From the NCBI RefSeq assembly GCF_015594625.1, contig NZ_JADNRQ010000010.1:1-64000 (forward strand): a stretch of 64,000 nucleotides of DNA. The letters run 5' to 3'. This DNA comes from Desulfallas sp. Bu1-1 (GTDB lineage: Bacteria; Bacillota; Desulfotomaculia; Desulfotomaculales; Desulfallaceae). How positions within the stretch are numbered: position 1 is the first letter of the stretch; each line of letters starts with the position of its first letter. The notes under the pieces are model-generated. The model made no database searches, was not told the DNA's origin, and saw only the letters and a list, made by a program, of their open reading frames with translations. Below, in pieces: positions 24,992 through 34,641 of the stretch. Position numbers and translations under genes: made by a program.

Positions 24992-26385
24992 AATTCACTT
25001 CCGAAAATTTTTCCCGGATTCAGGATATTGGCAGGATCAACGGCTTTTTTCATCGCCCGCATGAAATCAATTGTTTGCGGTGATAGGTCGATGGGTAGAA
25101 AAGGCTTTTTAGATAACCCGATCCCGTGCTCCCCGGAAAGGGTCCCGCCCAGTTTAACCGCGGCCTCAAATATGGCCTCAATGGCCGCTTCCACGCGCTC
25201 CATCTCTTGTGCATCGCGTTTATCGGTAAGGATATTGGGATGCAGGTTGCCGTCCCCGGCGTGGCCGAAAATAACGATGGGCAAGTCAAATTGTTCCTCA
25301 ACCCGGCGAATTTCCCGGACCATTGCGGGAATGGAACTGCGCGGCACGCAGATATCTTCACCGATTTTGGTGGGGCGCACCCGCGATATGGCGGGAGAAA
25401 CGGCCCGCCGGGCCTTCCACAATTGTTCCGCCTCCGGGTTATCTTTAGCGACATTGATGTCTTCCGCCCGCATCTTTTTACACAGCATGGCCACTTTGGA
25501 TGTTTCCGCTTCCACCGCTTCGGGCATGCCGTCAACTTCAATAATCAACATGGCTTCCACGTGGCGGGGCAGTCCGAGATGGAGATAATCCTCCACGTAG
25601 TTGATGCTTTTTTGGTCCATGAGTTCAAGTATGGCCGGCAGCACGCCGCTGTAGAGAATGGCGTTGACCGTTTCCGCCGCCCGGTCGATACTTTTAAAAG
25701 TAACCGCCATGGTCTTCCGGGCGGGGGGAGCGGGCAGCAGCTTCAACGTGGCTTCGGTAATTACGCCCAGCGTTCCTTCCGACCCGATAAAAAATTGCAC
25801 AAAATTATACCCGGTTACATTCTTGATTTGTTTACCGCCCAGGTGAACTATGTCGCCATTGGGCAGAACCACCTCAAGGCCCAATACGTAATCTTTCGTG
25901 ACTCCGTATTTCATGCCGCGCGGGCCCCCGGCGTTTTCAGCCAGGTTTCCCCCGATGGTGCAGTAGTTTAAACTGGAGGGGTCGGGGGGATAAAAAAGCC
26001 CCTGCCTTTCCACTTCTTTCTGCAGGTTGCCGGTTACAACTCCCGGTTCACATACCGCGACCATGTTTTCTTGATCGATTTCTTTAATTGACCGCATTTC
26101 GGTAAAGACCATGGCTATCCCGCCGGCAAAGGGGATGGAACCGCCGGACAACCCGGTGCCCGCTCCGCGCGGCACCACGGGGACCTGCAGCCGGCCGGCC
26201 AGCTTCAATATTTCGGCCACCTCGGCGGCTGATTTGACTTTAACCACCACATCAGGCAGGGATTGCCGGGTTGTGGCATCATATGAATAGGCGATCCTCG
26301 CCTCCGGGCTGTCCAGCACCCGCGCCGGTTCAATGAATTGCTTGAGTTCCCCGGACAGCGCGCCTGCTACTGTGCGGTTGGTCAT
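24988..26385 (-). CDS. glcD: GlcD-like FAD-linked 2-hydroxyacid dehydrogenase
   Basis: A 465-residue protein. An FAD-binding PCMH domain (residues ~40-220) has VPRGAGTGLSGGSIPFAGG and GGNLAENAGGPRGMKYG, and an FAD-linked oxidase C-terminal domain has FGHAGDGNLHPNIL and LSGEHGIGLSKKPFL. It oxidises a 2-hydroxyacid such as glycolate or D-lactate to the 2-oxoacid and hands electrons to GlcF. AGGGGG precedes the ATG by about 10 nt. It is the first gene of a two-gene operon. Confidence 0.92.
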   Translation of the reverse strand: MTNRTVAGALSGELKQFIEPARVLDSPEARIAYSYDATTRQSLPDVVVKVKSAAEVAEILKLAGRLQVPVVPRGAGTGLSGGSIPFAGGIAMVFTEMRSIKEIDQENMVAVCEPGVVTGNLQKEVERQGLFYPPDPSSLNYCTIGGNLAENAGGPRGMKYGVTKDYVLGLEVVLPNGDIVHLGGKQIKNVTGYNFVQFFIGSEGTLGVITEATLKLLPAPPARKTMAVTFKSIDRAAETVNAILYSGVLPAILELMDQKSINYVEDYLHLGLPRHVEAMLIIEVDGMPEAVEAETSKVAMLCKKMRAEDINVAKDNPEAEQLWKARRAVSPAISRVRPTKIGEDICVPRSSIPAMVREIRRVEEQFDLPIVIFGHAGDGNLHPNILTDKRDAQEMERVEAAIEAIFEAAVKLGGTLSGEHGIGLSKKPFLPIDLSPQTIDFMRAMKKAVDPANILNPGKIFGSEL

Positions 26386-26714
26386 TTAATTATTCCCCCT
26401 CCGAATAATCTCTCCCTCAAAAATTAAAGTGCTTGACGGGATAATTTTAGGGGCAGAGGTTTACTCCGCCCCTATCCACATTATTATATCAATTTTGGAG
26501 GATGATCGTTACGCACTTGAATAAAAAATCAGGACATATATGCAGCATTTATAATCAAAAATTCAGATATATTGAATCGAGCGCGCAACTTTAACAATTT
26601 TCAGAAACAAAAGTTTTTTAAAAATTAATCATTTATATTATACTGGTTATAAACAATTTTCCGTACCGGTCCATTCCCGGCACTCCAGCAATGTGAAGAA
26701 AGCGGGGGCAAGAA
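26386..26714. other. Divergent intergenic region of glcD and the PAS/GGDEF/HD-GYP gene
   Basis: No gene is seen. A stable hairpin AGGGGC-A-GAG ... CTC-C-GCCCCT spans 26449-26473. It has no T-tract on either strand and would lie in the glcD leader, so it may be a regulatory stem or an operator-like dyad rather than a terminator. The rest is AT-rich. Confidence 0.4.
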
Positions 26715-29700
26715 ATGATTGAGATTGATTTAAGCAACATTTTTAAACACTCACCACTGCCGATTTACGTGTTACAGGACGGCTTCTTCAAGCTGGTCAA
26801 CCCGAAAATGGTTGAGGTGACCGGTTATTCAAAAGAAGAGTTGCTGGCCATGCCTTTTTACGAGCTGATCCACCCGGACGACCGGCAGCGGGTGATGGAC
26901 AACGCCATGCGGCGCCTGGCGGGTGAACAGGTTGATGAACAGTACGAGTTCAGGAGTATTACCCGCGAGGGCGTGACAAGAAACGTAATAGGCTTTTTCT
27001 CCCTCATAAACTACGGTGGTCGACCGGCAGTGCTGGGACAGGTTCTTGATATTACCGAGCAGAAACAGCTTGAAGACTCGCTACGGAAAAACGAAGCCAG
27101 ATACCGGGCCATTTTGGACAGTATCCAGGAGGGGTACTTCGAAGTGACACTGTCCGGCAGTTATACCTTTGTCAACCCTGCAATGACACGGATACTGGGG
27201 TACAGCCTGGAAGAGTTGCAAGGTCTGAATTACCGGAAATATACCATACCGGAGCACCATGATCTGGTATATAAAGCGTTCAACAAGGTCTACCGGACGG
27301 GACAGCCAATGGATTTTTTTGACTGGGAAGTGGTAAGAAAAGACGGGGCGCGCAGGCATGTGGTAACATCCATATCCCTCCTCCGGGATGATTCGGGTAA
27401 ACCGGTGGGCTTCAGCGGCATTATCCGGGATATCACCAGCCGCAAGCGGGCGGAGGCGGCGCTGCAACAGGAAAAGGAACGGCTGGCCATTACTTTGAAC
27501 AGTATCGGCGACGCGGTAATTGCCGTGAACACGGAAGGGCGGGTAAATCTTCTCAACCCGGTGGCTGAAGCACTGACCGGCTGGCCTGCCGCCGATGCCG
27601 TGGGGCGCCCGCTGGAGGAAGTATTCAATATCATCAACGAGCGCACGGGCCGGCCCGCTAAAAATCCGGTCCACCGGGTGCTGGCCGAGGGCAAGGTGGT
27701 GGGTTTGGCCAACCACACCGCTCTGATCTCCCGGGACGGTACCGTGCACTCCATTGCGGACAGCGCCGCGCCGATCAAAAGCAGCTCGGGCGAGGTCATG
27801 GGCGCGATCCTGGTTTTCCGCGATGTTACAATGGAAAGGAAGCAGGAAGAAGCCCTCAAGGCCAGCGAGGAACGCTTCCGGCTGCTGGCCGAGCATGCCT
27901 TGGACATCATCTATCGTTACCGGATCAAACCCGAACCGAAATTTGAATACGTGAGCCCCGCCTGCTTGCAAGTGACGGGTTACTCGCCCGAAGAACATTA
28001 TGCCGATCCCGGTATTGTTTACAGTTACGCGCACCCGGAAGACCGGGATAAGCTAATTCAATTGTACTCGGGCGATTACGATTTTTCCGCCCCGTTGACC
28101 ATGCGCATCGTGCGCAGGGACGGTACTTTGGCGTGGGTGGAACAGAGGGTGGTGCCCATATACGGCAACCTCGGCTCCGTTGTGGCCATTGAGGGCATCA
28201 TCCGGGACATCACCGACCGCAAACGGTCCGAATTGGCCCTGCGAGAGGTTGTCCAGGGGGTTTCGGCGTCCGTGGGGATGGAATTCTTCCGTTCCATGAT
28301 CTATCACCTGGGACGGGCACTGGATGCGGATCACGCTCTGGTCGGCGAACTGGTAAAAAGCGAAAATCCCCGCATCCGGACCATTGCAGCATACAGTGAA
28401 GGAAAGTTTTTGGAGAATTTTGAGTACCTCCTTGAGGGTACACCCTGCGCAAACGTGGTAGGTAAAACCGTTTGCTTTTACCCTGAAAGAGTTGGGGATT
28501 TGTTTCCCCAAAGCAAGTTGCTCAAAAACACTGGCGCGGAAAGCTACCTGGGAGTGCCGCTGTTTGATTCAAAGCAAAATGAGCTGGGCCTGATCGCCGT
28601 GATGTACAATAGACCTGTGAACGAGGAACAATTCCGGTTTGCGGAGTCGCTGATCATTATCTTTGCCGCCCGGGTATCCGCCGAACTGGAACGGGTGCGC
28701 GCGGACGAGCAGTTGAAGTATCTCAGCCTGCACGACAGCCTGACCGGGCTTTACAACCGCACTTATTTTGAACATGAAATTCAGCGCCTGGAAAAGGACC
28801 CGCCGCGCTCCACCGGTATAATTGTCTGTGACGTGGACGGGTTGAAGCTGGTCAACGATACCCTGGGGCACGAAGCCGGGGACCGGCTTTTGGTGGCGAC
28901 GGCTGGGATTATAAGAAGAGCATTCCGGGAAGGAGACATTGTTGCAAGGATCGGCGGCGACGAGTTCGCAGTGCTGCTGCCGGGAAGCGACGAAAGGACT
29001 GTGGAAAAGGCCTGCCACCGGATCATGGATGCAGTGGAGGAATACAACGCGGCCAACCCGGAACTGCCGGTAAGCATATCCGCCGGTTATGCCCACGGCA
29101 AGGGCACATCAATTAACTTAAGGGATTTGTTTAAAGAAGCCGACAACAACATGTACCGGAAAAAGCTGTACCGCAGTAGCAGCGCTCGCAGCGCCATCGT
29201 ACAGGCCTTGATGAAAGCAATGGAAGCCAGGGATTTTATCACGGAAGGACATGCGGACCGGCTCCAGCATCTCGCTGTACGGCTGGGCAAAGCCATTGGG
29301 CTGCCGGAACACAGGCTGACTGAATTGCGCTTGCTGGCCCAGTTTCACGACATCGGCAAGGTGGGCATACCCGACCGCATACTGTTCAAACCCGGTCCTT
29401 TGACCGCGGAAGAAGTCGCGGAAATGCACAAGCACTGCGACATAGGGCACCGCATAGCCCTTTCGGCCAACGATCTTGTATGCGTGGCGGACTTGATATT
29501 AAAGCACCACGAGTGGTGGAACGGCAAGGGGTACCCGCTGGGCATCAGCGGGGAGGAGATCCCCCTGGAATGCCGGATTCTGGCCATAGCCGACGCCTAT
29601 GACGCCATGACCAGCGACCGCCCCTACCGCAAAGCCATGACCCATGACCAGGCGGTGCGGGAGCTGGTAAAATGCGCCGGGACGCAGTTTGACCCGTACC

Positions 29701-29771
29701 TGGTCGAAAAATTTATCGAGATAATAAATGGCCAAAACTCTGTGAGCCCTGATGATCGTTATTCATTATGA
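26715..29771 (+). CDS. Multi-PAS sensor with GGDEF and HD-GYP domains
   Basis: This 1018-residue cytoplasmic signalling protein has no clear membrane helix. Four PAS/PAC units lie at about 5-115, 128-245, 252-380 and 385-508, each ending in a D-I-T-x-R/E-K type linker. A GAF-like region follows at ~515-665. The GGDEF domain (~675-830) has an intact RIGGDEFAVLL active loop and an RxxD inhibitory site (REGD) five residues before it. The HD-GYP domain (~840-1010) has HDIGKVGIPD near 877 and HHEWWNGKGYP near 931. It can in principle both make and destroy c-di-GMP under control of the PAS input. GGGGGC precedes the ATG. It is monocistronic, with its own terminator. Confidence 0.92.
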   Translation: MIEIDLSNIFKHSPLPIYVLQDGFFKLVNPKMVEVTGYSKEELLAMPFYELIHPDDRQRVMDNAMRRLAGEQVDEQYEFRSITREGVTRNVIGFFSLINYGGRPAVLGQVLDITEQKQLEDSLRKNEARYRAILDSIQEGYFEVTLSGSYTFVNPAMTRILGYSLEELQGLNYRKYTIPEHHDLVYKAFNKVYRTGQPMDFFDWEVVRKDGARRHVVTSISLLRDDSGKPVGFSGIIRDITSRKRAEAALQQEKERLAITLNSIGDAVIAVNTEGRVNLLNPVAEALTGWPAADAVGRPLEEVFNIINERTGRPAKNPVHRVLAEGKVVGLANHTALISRDGTVHSIADSAAPIKSSSGEVMGAILVFRDVTMERKQEEALKASEERFRLLAEHALDIIYRYRIKPEPKFEYVSPACLQVTGYSPEEHYADPGIVYSYAHPEDRDKLIQLYSGDYDFSAPLTMRIVRRDGTLAWVEQRVVPIYGNLGSVVAIEGIIRDITDRKRSELALREVVQGVSASVGMEFFRSMIYHLGRALDADHALVGELVKSENPRIRTIAAYSEGKFLENFEYLLEGTPCANVVGKTVCFYPERVGDLFPQSKLLKNTGAESYLGVPLFDSKQNELGLIAVMYNRPVNEEQFRFAESLIIIFAARVSAELERVRADEQLKYLSLHDSLTGLYNRTYFEHEIQRLEKDPPRSTGIIVCDVDGLKLVNDTLGHEAGDRLLVATAGIIRRAFREGDIVARIGGDEFAVLLPGSDERTVEKACHRIMDAVEEYNAANPELPVSISAGYAHGKGTSINLRDLFKEADNNMYRKKLYRSSSARSAIVQALMKAMEARDFITEGHADRLQHLAVRLGKAIGLPEHRLTELRLLAQFHDIGKVGIPDRILFKPGPLTAEEVAEMHKHCDIGHRIALSANDLVCVADLILKHHEWWNGKGYPLGISGEEIPLECRILAIADAYDAMTSDRPYRKAMTHDQAVRELVKCAGTQFDPYLVEKFIEIINGQNSVSPDDRYSL

Positions 29772-29808
29772 GATGACGGTGAACAATTGACCGTTACAAA
29801 CCCGCAGC

Positions 29809-29843
29809 CCGGGTGCCGGTATGGCCCGGCGCCCGGATTGTTT
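29809..29843 (+). terminator. Terminator after the PAS/GGDEF/HD-GYP gene
   Basis: CCGGGTGCCGG pairs with CCGGCGCCCGG (one G-U pair) around a short loop, followed by TTGTTT, 37 nt after the stop codon. Confidence 0.7.
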
Positions 29844-29975
29844 CCCCCTTGCCCAGGCGAAAAAATTTTTTGCCGCCGCTGCCGCAGCCCCAAAGGTGCC
29901 GTATGGCCCGGGCCGGGGGAAACTCAAGGGGAATTGCAATTCTGACCGTTACGCTTATGTTCAAGTGATTCAAGT

Positions 29976-30005
29976 AAAAACAGCCGGCGTAAACAGACCG
30001 CCGGC
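29976..30005 (-). terminator. Terminator of the branched-chain amino acid operon
   Basis: On the minus strand GCCGGCG ... CGCCGGC (9-nt loop) is followed by TGTTTTTAC, 27 nt after the cimA stop. Confidence 0.8.
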
Positions 30006-30031
30006 CAAATAAATAACTTCCCTTTTATGCA

Positions 30032-31645
30032 TTAACACTTACCGCGAAAAACGCCGGTAATGAACCTGGAATCCTTTTCATCCTTGTTTTGCTCCCGGAG
30101 CAGGCCGTAGGCGATACTATCCACCAGCGCCTGCCAGCTGGCCTCGATGATGTTGGGGCTCACGCCCACCGTGCCCCAGGAGCAGTGCCCGTCCCCGGTT
30201 TCCACCAGCACCCGGACCACGGCCCCGGTGCCGTCTTTTTCGTCCAGCACCCGCACCTTGTAGTCGGCCAGGTGCATGTTGGCGATTTCCGGGTAGAATC
30301 CCTCCAATGCCTTGCGCAGGGCATTGTCCAGGGCGTTTACCGGGCCGTTGCCTTCGGCCGCGGTATGCACCACCCGGCCGTTGACGTTTAACTTGATAAT
30401 GGCCTCGGAATGCACAATGCCATCCCGCATTTCGATCAACACTTTCAGGTTTTCCAGTGTGAAGGGTTCCCGGTAGCCGTGAAAGGCTTTGCGAACCCGC
30501 AGCTCAAAGGATCCCTCGGCCCCTTCGAACTGGTAGCCCTGGTTTTCCAGTTCCTTCAGCTCCTGGAGCAGTTTGCGGTTTTCATCCTTATCCAGACCCA
30601 GCCCCAGGTCCAGCTCCTGGTATTTGTAAATCAGGTTGCTCAACCCGCTGAGCTCGGAAACCAGCACCCGCCGCCTGTTGCCCACCCGCTCGGGCTCGAT
30701 GTGTTCGTATGTTTGGGGGTTTTTCAGCAGCGCGCTGACGTGCACGCCGCCTTTGTGGGCAAAGGCGCTGCCCCCCACGTAGGGCTGGTTGTTAAGCGGG
30801 TGCATATTGGCCAGCTCGCTGACAAAACGGGACAACTCGGTCAACTCCGCCAGGCTTTGCTCCGGAATGCTCTCGTAATGGCATTTGAAGGCCAGGTTGG
30901 GGATAATGGAGCACAGGTTGGCATTGCCGCAGCGCTCGCCGTAACCGTTGATCGTGCCCTGGACCTGGATCACCCCGGCCTGGACCGCCATCAGGGAGTT
31001 GGCCACAGCCAGCTCGCAGTCGTTATGACAATGGATACCCAGGGGAACGTCAATCTCCCGGGCCACAGCGGACACTGTTTCGTAGATTTGATTGGGCAGC
31101 CTGCCGCCGTTGGTATCGCAAAGAATAATCCGGGCTGCGCCGCCGTCCCGCGCGGCCCGCAGGGTGGCCAGGGCATATTCCCGGTTGGCGGCAAAGCCGT
31201 CAAAAAAGTGCTCGGCGTCGTAAAAAACTTCCATCCCCTGCTGTTTCAAATATGCCACGGAATCCCTGATCATGAGCAGGTTTTCCTCCAGGGTGGTAAG
31301 CAGGGCGTGTTTCACGTGAAAATCCCAGCTCTTGCCGAATATCGTTGCCACGGGCACGCCGGCAAGGACTATTTGCTTCAGGTTGTCATCTTGAGAAGCC
31401 GTAATGCCGGGCCGTCTGGTACTGCCGAAAGCGGTGACGCGAGCGTTTTTAAGCCGGTGTTCCTTGATTAGTTGAAAAAACTGCAAATCCTTGGGATTTG
31501 ATCCCGGCCAGCCGCCCTCGATATAATGAAAGCCCATTTCGTCCAGCCGGAGGGCGATTTTAACTTTGTCTTTGGCGGAAAAGCTGATGCCTTCGCCCTG
31601 GGTACCGTCCCGCAGCGTCGTATCGTAAATTTCAACTCGAGGCAA
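30032..31645 (-). CDS. cimA: (R)-citramalate synthase
   Basis: A protein of about 537 residues in the homocitrate/isopropylmalate synthase family. The TIM-barrel start VEIYDTTLRDGTQGEGISFS has the metal- and base-binding residues, HCHNDCELAVANS is present near residue 205, and a C-terminal LeuA dimer/regulatory domain follows (to LREQNKDEKDS). The longer GWPGSNPKD motif and overall length match CimA rather than LeuA, which is present separately. It condenses pyruvate and acetyl-CoA to citramalate; LeuC, LeuD and LeuB then give 2-oxobutyrate for isoleucine without threonine. TTG at 31645, with GGGGAG ahead, is taken as start. It is the last gene of the operon. Confidence 0.9.
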   Translation of the reverse strand: MPRVEIYDTTLRDGTQGEGISFSAKDKVKIALRLDEMGFHYIEGGWPGSNPKDLQFFQLIKEHRLKNARVTAFGSTRRPGITASQDDNLKQIVLAGVPVATIFGKSWDFHVKHALLTTLEENLLMIRDSVAYLKQQGMEVFYDAEHFFDGFAANREYALATLRAARDGGAARIILCDTNGGRLPNQIYETVSAVAREIDVPLGIHCHNDCELAVANSLMAVQAGVIQVQGTINGYGERCGNANLCSIIPNLAFKCHYESIPEQSLAELTELSRFVSELANMHPLNNQPYVGGSAFAHKGGVHVSALLKNPQTYEHIEPERVGNRRRVLVSELSGLSNLIYKYQELDLGLGLDKDENRKLLQELKELENQGYQFEGAEGSFELRVRKAFHGYREPFTLENLKVLIEMRDGIVHSEAIIKLNVNGRVVHTAAEGNGPVNALDNALRKALEGFYPEIANMHLADYKVRVLDEKDGTGAVVRVLVETGDGHCSWGTVGVSPNIIEASWQALVDSIAYGLLREQNKDEKDSRFITGVFRGKC

Positions 31646-31674
31646 GTTCTCTCCCCCCAGCAAACCTCCTATAA

Positions 31675-31708
31675 TGGTCGTTGGTCGTCAGTGGTCGGTC
31701 GTCGGTTG
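31675..31708. repeat. Degenerate GGTCG(T/G)-type repeat, copy between leuB and cimA
   Basis: GGTCGTTGGTCGTCAGTGGTCGGTCGTCGG is built of imperfect 7-9 nt units. Related text occurs at 41814-41848 and, shorter, at 14688-14711. It fills the leuB-cimA gap and encodes nothing. Confidence 0.6.
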
Positions 31709-31771
31709 GAATTAATCATTACTACTCCGGCATTTTGCTGGTGCAATAAACATATCCGGTAATCGATGTTA

Positions 31772-32848
31772 TTAACTTTTTTCCACCTTTTCGGCCACCA
31801 GTTCGGCCATTTCCATAGTGCCCACCGGGCGCATCCCGGGCTGCATGATGTCGGCGGTGCGGTAGCCTTCCTCCAGCACGGTATTTACGGCCTGTTCCAC
31901 CAGCCCTGCGGCATCGTCCAGGCTGAAGGAATAACGCAGCATCATGGCCACCGAAAGGATGGTGGCGATGGGGTTCGCCATGTTCTGCCCGGCGATATCG
32001 GGCGCGGACCCGTGGATGGGCTCGTACAGGCCCACTTTGCCGCCCAGGCTGGCCGAGGGCAGCATGCCGATGGAACCGGTCAACTGGGACGCCTGGTCGC
32101 TCAGAATATCACCGAACATGTTCTCGGTCACCAGCACGTCAAACTGCCGGGGATTGCGCACCAGCTGCATGGCGCAGTTATCCACGAGCATGTGGTTTAA
32201 TTCGACGTCGGGATATGCACCGGCCAGGCCGGAAACAACCTCCCGCCACAGCCGGGAACTTTCCAGCACGTTGGCTTTATCCACCGAGGTCAGTTTTTTC
32301 CTGCGCTTGCGGGCCAGCTCGAAGGCCACGCGGGCCACCCGTTCTATTTCCCCGGTGGTATATTCCAGGGTCTCCACCACGCGAACGCCGCCCTCCGACA
32401 ACTCTTCCCGCCGCTTGGCGCCGAAATACAGCCCACCGGTCAATTCCCGGACCACAACAATGTCCAGGCCCTCCACCACTTCCCGCTTTAAAGTGCTGGC
32501 ATCGGCCAGGGAGGAAAATACCACCGAAGGCCTGATGTTGGCGTAGACCTCGAGTTTTTTGCGCAGGGGCAAAAGCGCTCCGGCTTCGGGGCGCAGGTGC
32601 ACGGGCAGGTTATCCCACTTCGGCCCTCCCACCGCCCCCAGCAGAACGGCATCGCTGTCCAGGCATTGCCGCAGCGTTTCCTCCGGCAGCGGAGTGCCTG
32701 TTTGATCGTAGGCCCCGCCCCCGAACAACGCCTCCCGGGTGACAAATTCCACGCCGGTGCGCTTCTGCACCGCCCGCAACACCCGCAGGGCCCCGGCTGT
32801 AACTTCCGGCCCGATCCCATCACCGGGCAGCACCGTTATTTTAAACAT
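31772..32848 (-). CDS. leuB: 3-isopropylmalate dehydrogenase
   Basis: A 358-residue member of the isocitrate/isopropylmalate dehydrogenase family. It starts with [18 protein letters not shown] and has the substrate-binding arginines in [21 protein letters not shown] and [26 protein letters not shown] and the metal-binding aspartates in [15 protein letters not shown] follow, then [14 protein letters not shown]. It oxidises and decarboxylates 3-isopropylmalate to 2-oxoisocaproate with NAD, and probably also methylmalate in the citramalate pathway. It follows leuD by 12 nt. Confidence 0.96.
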   Translation of the reverse strand: MFKITVLPGDGIGPEVTAGALRVLRAVQKRTGVEFVTREALFGGGAYDQTGTPLPEETLRQCLDSDAVLLGAVGGPKWDNLPVHLRPEAGALLPLRKKLEVYANIRPSVVFSSLADASTLKREVVEGLDIVVVRELTGGLYFGAKRREELSEGGVRVVETLEYTTGEIERVARVAFELARKRRKKLTSVDKANVLESSRLWREVVSGLAGAYPDVELNHMLVDNCAMQLVRNPRQFDVLVTENMFGDILSDQASQLTGSIGMLPSASLGGKVGLYEPIHGSAPDIAGQNMANPIATILSVAMMLRYSFSLDDAAGLVEQAVNTVLEEGYRTADIMQPGMRPVGTMEMAELVAEKVEKS

Positions 32849-32860
32849 AAACTTTCACTC

Positions 32861-33364
32861 CTACCTCCGAGTAGACTTCAATTTGTTCGACACGTAATTG
32901 ATCAGGCCCCCGGCGTCAATGATTTGCTGCATGAATTCAGGCACCCGGGTCGCCTTGTACTCCTCGTTTCGCGTCAGGTTCTTGATTACGCCACGCTCCG
33001 GATCAACCGCCACCTCGTCGCCTTCCTGAATGGCTTCCGCCGCTTCGGGCGACTCGAAAATAGGCAGGCCGATATTAAAGGCGTTGCGGTAAAAGATTCT
33101 GGCAAAGGACCTGGCGATGACGCAGCTCACCCCGGCCTCCTTGATGGAGATGGGGGCGTGTTCCCGGGAACTGCCGCAGCCGAAGTTTTTGCCGGCCACG
33201 ATGATGTCGCCCGGCCGCACTTTTTGGACAAATTCCGGGTCGGCATCCTCCATGCAGTGCCCGGCCAGTTCCCGCGGGTCCGATGTGTTCAGATACCGGG
33301 CCGGAATGATGGCGTCGGTATCAACGTCGTTGCCGAATTTCCACGCTTTACCCCGGTATTTCAT
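32861..33364 (-). CDS. leuD: 3-isopropylmalate dehydratase small subunit
   Basis: A protein of 167 residues forming the swivel domain of the aconitase-like dehydratase, with [16 protein letters not shown] and [11 protein letters not shown]. The start is the ATG that shares one base with the leuC stop (TAATG), so it is translationally coupled to leuC. An upstream extension of six codons is not needed. The compact size is the archaeal/clostridial type that serves both isopropylmalate and citramalate isomerisation. Confidence 0.95.
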   Translation of the reverse strand: MKYRGKAWKFGNDVDTDAIIPARYLNTSDPRELAGHCMEDADPEFVQKVRPGDIIVAGKNFGCGSSREHAPISIKEAGVSCVIARSFARIFYRNAFNIGLPIFESPEAAEAIQEGDEVAVDPERGVIKNLTRNEEYKATRVPEFMQQIIDAGGLINYVSNKLKSTRR

Positions 33365-34629
33365 TATGATGCCACCTCCCACGGCGCAGCTATGCGTCCC
33401 AGTACCGCCGAAGCAGCGGCCACCGCGGGCCCCGCCAGGTACACTTCGCTTTCGGGGTGTCCCATGCGGCCCACGAAATTGCGGTTGGTGGTGGCCAGGG
33501 CCCGCTCGCCCTTCGCCAAAATACCCATGTAACCGCCCAGGCAGGGCCCGCAGGTAGGAGTGCTCACCGCGGCGCCCGCTTCAATAAACAACTCCACCAG
33601 GCCCTCCTTCAGGATCTGCCGGTAAATTTCCTGGGTCCCGGGAATGATGATCAGGCGCACGTTAGGATGTACTTTATGTCCTTTCAGCACCGAGGCGGCC
33701 TCCCGCAGGTCTTCCAGCCTGCCGTTGGTGCAGGAGCCGATCACCACCTGGTCGATGGTTATGTCCGCGGCCTCGCTCACCGGGCGCGCGTTTTCAGGCA
33801 AGTGGGGAAAAGCCACCTGTGGCTCCAGTTTGCTCACGTCGAACTCGTATACCCGGGCGTAACGGGCGTCCGGATCACTCTGATAAAATTTATAAGGTCT
33901 CTTGGCCCGGCCTTCCACGTACCGGCGGGTAGTCTCGTCCGGGGGTACGATGCCGTTTTTGGCCCCGGCTTCGATGGCCATGTTGGCCATGGTAAACCGC
34001 CCGTCCATACTCAACTTCTCGATCGCTGGCCCCGTAAACTCCATGGCCATGTACAGGGCGCCGTCCACCCCGATCCGGCCGATGGTGTAAAGAATCAGAT
34101 CCTTACCCCCCACCCAGCGGGGCAGGTCGCCGTAATAAACGAATTTAATGCTCTCGGGCACTTTCAGCCAGGTTTCGCCCGTGGCCATGGCGGCCGCCAG
34201 ATCGGTGCTGCCCACCCCGGTGGAAAAAGCGCCCAGGCCGCCGTACGTGCAGGTGTGGCTGTCGGCGCCGATGACCAGGTCGCCGGGCCCTACCAGGCCC
34301 TGTTCGGGCAGCAGGCAGTGCTCGATGCCCATGCGCCCCACCTCGTAATAATGCGTCAGGTTGTGTTTGCGGGCGAATTGCCTGATTAACAACGCCTGTT
34401 CGGCGGATTTGATATCCTTGTTGGGCACGAAATGGTCGGGCACCAGCACCACCCGGTCGCGGTCCCAGACCGTTTCCACGCCGGTTTTTTCAAACTCGCG
34501 GATGGCCACCGGGGCGGTGATATCGTTGCCCAGCGCCAGGTCGACCTTGACGTTGATCAACTGGCCGGGTTCCACTTGATCCACCCCGGCGTGGGCGGCC
34601 AGTATCTTTTCGGTAATCGTCATCGACAT
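33364..34629 (-). CDS. leuC: 3-isopropylmalate dehydratase large subunit
   Basis: A 421-residue aconitase-family protein. The 4Fe-4S ligands are one cysteine in IGSCTNGR and two in [30 protein letters not shown] and the early DLALGND are also present. It isomerises 2- to 3-isopropylmalate with LeuD, and in this operon most likely citramalate too. AGAGGTG stands 7 nt before the first ATG. The short 'type 2' form is common in anaerobes. Confidence 0.96.
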   Translation of the reverse strand: MSMTITEKILAAHAGVDQVEPGQLINVKVDLALGNDITAPVAIREFEKTGVETVWDRDRVVLVPDHFVPNKDIKSAEQALLIRQFARKHNLTHYYEVGRMGIEHCLLPEQGLVGPGDLVIGADSHTCTYGGLGAFSTGVGSTDLAAAMATGETWLKVPESIKFVYYGDLPRWVGGKDLILYTIGRIGVDGALYMAMEFTGPAIEKLSMDGRFTMANMAIEAGAKNGIVPPDETTRRYVEGRAKRPYKFYQSDPDARYARVYEFDVSKLEPQVAFPHLPENARPVSEAADITIDQVVIGSCTNGRLEDLREAASVLKGHKVHPNVRLIIIPGTQEIYRQILKEGLVELFIEAGAAVSTPTCGPCLGGYMGILAKGERALATTNRNFVGRMGHPESEVYLAGPAVAAASAVLGRIAAPWEVAS

Positions 34630-34641
34630 CTGTTGTCACCT

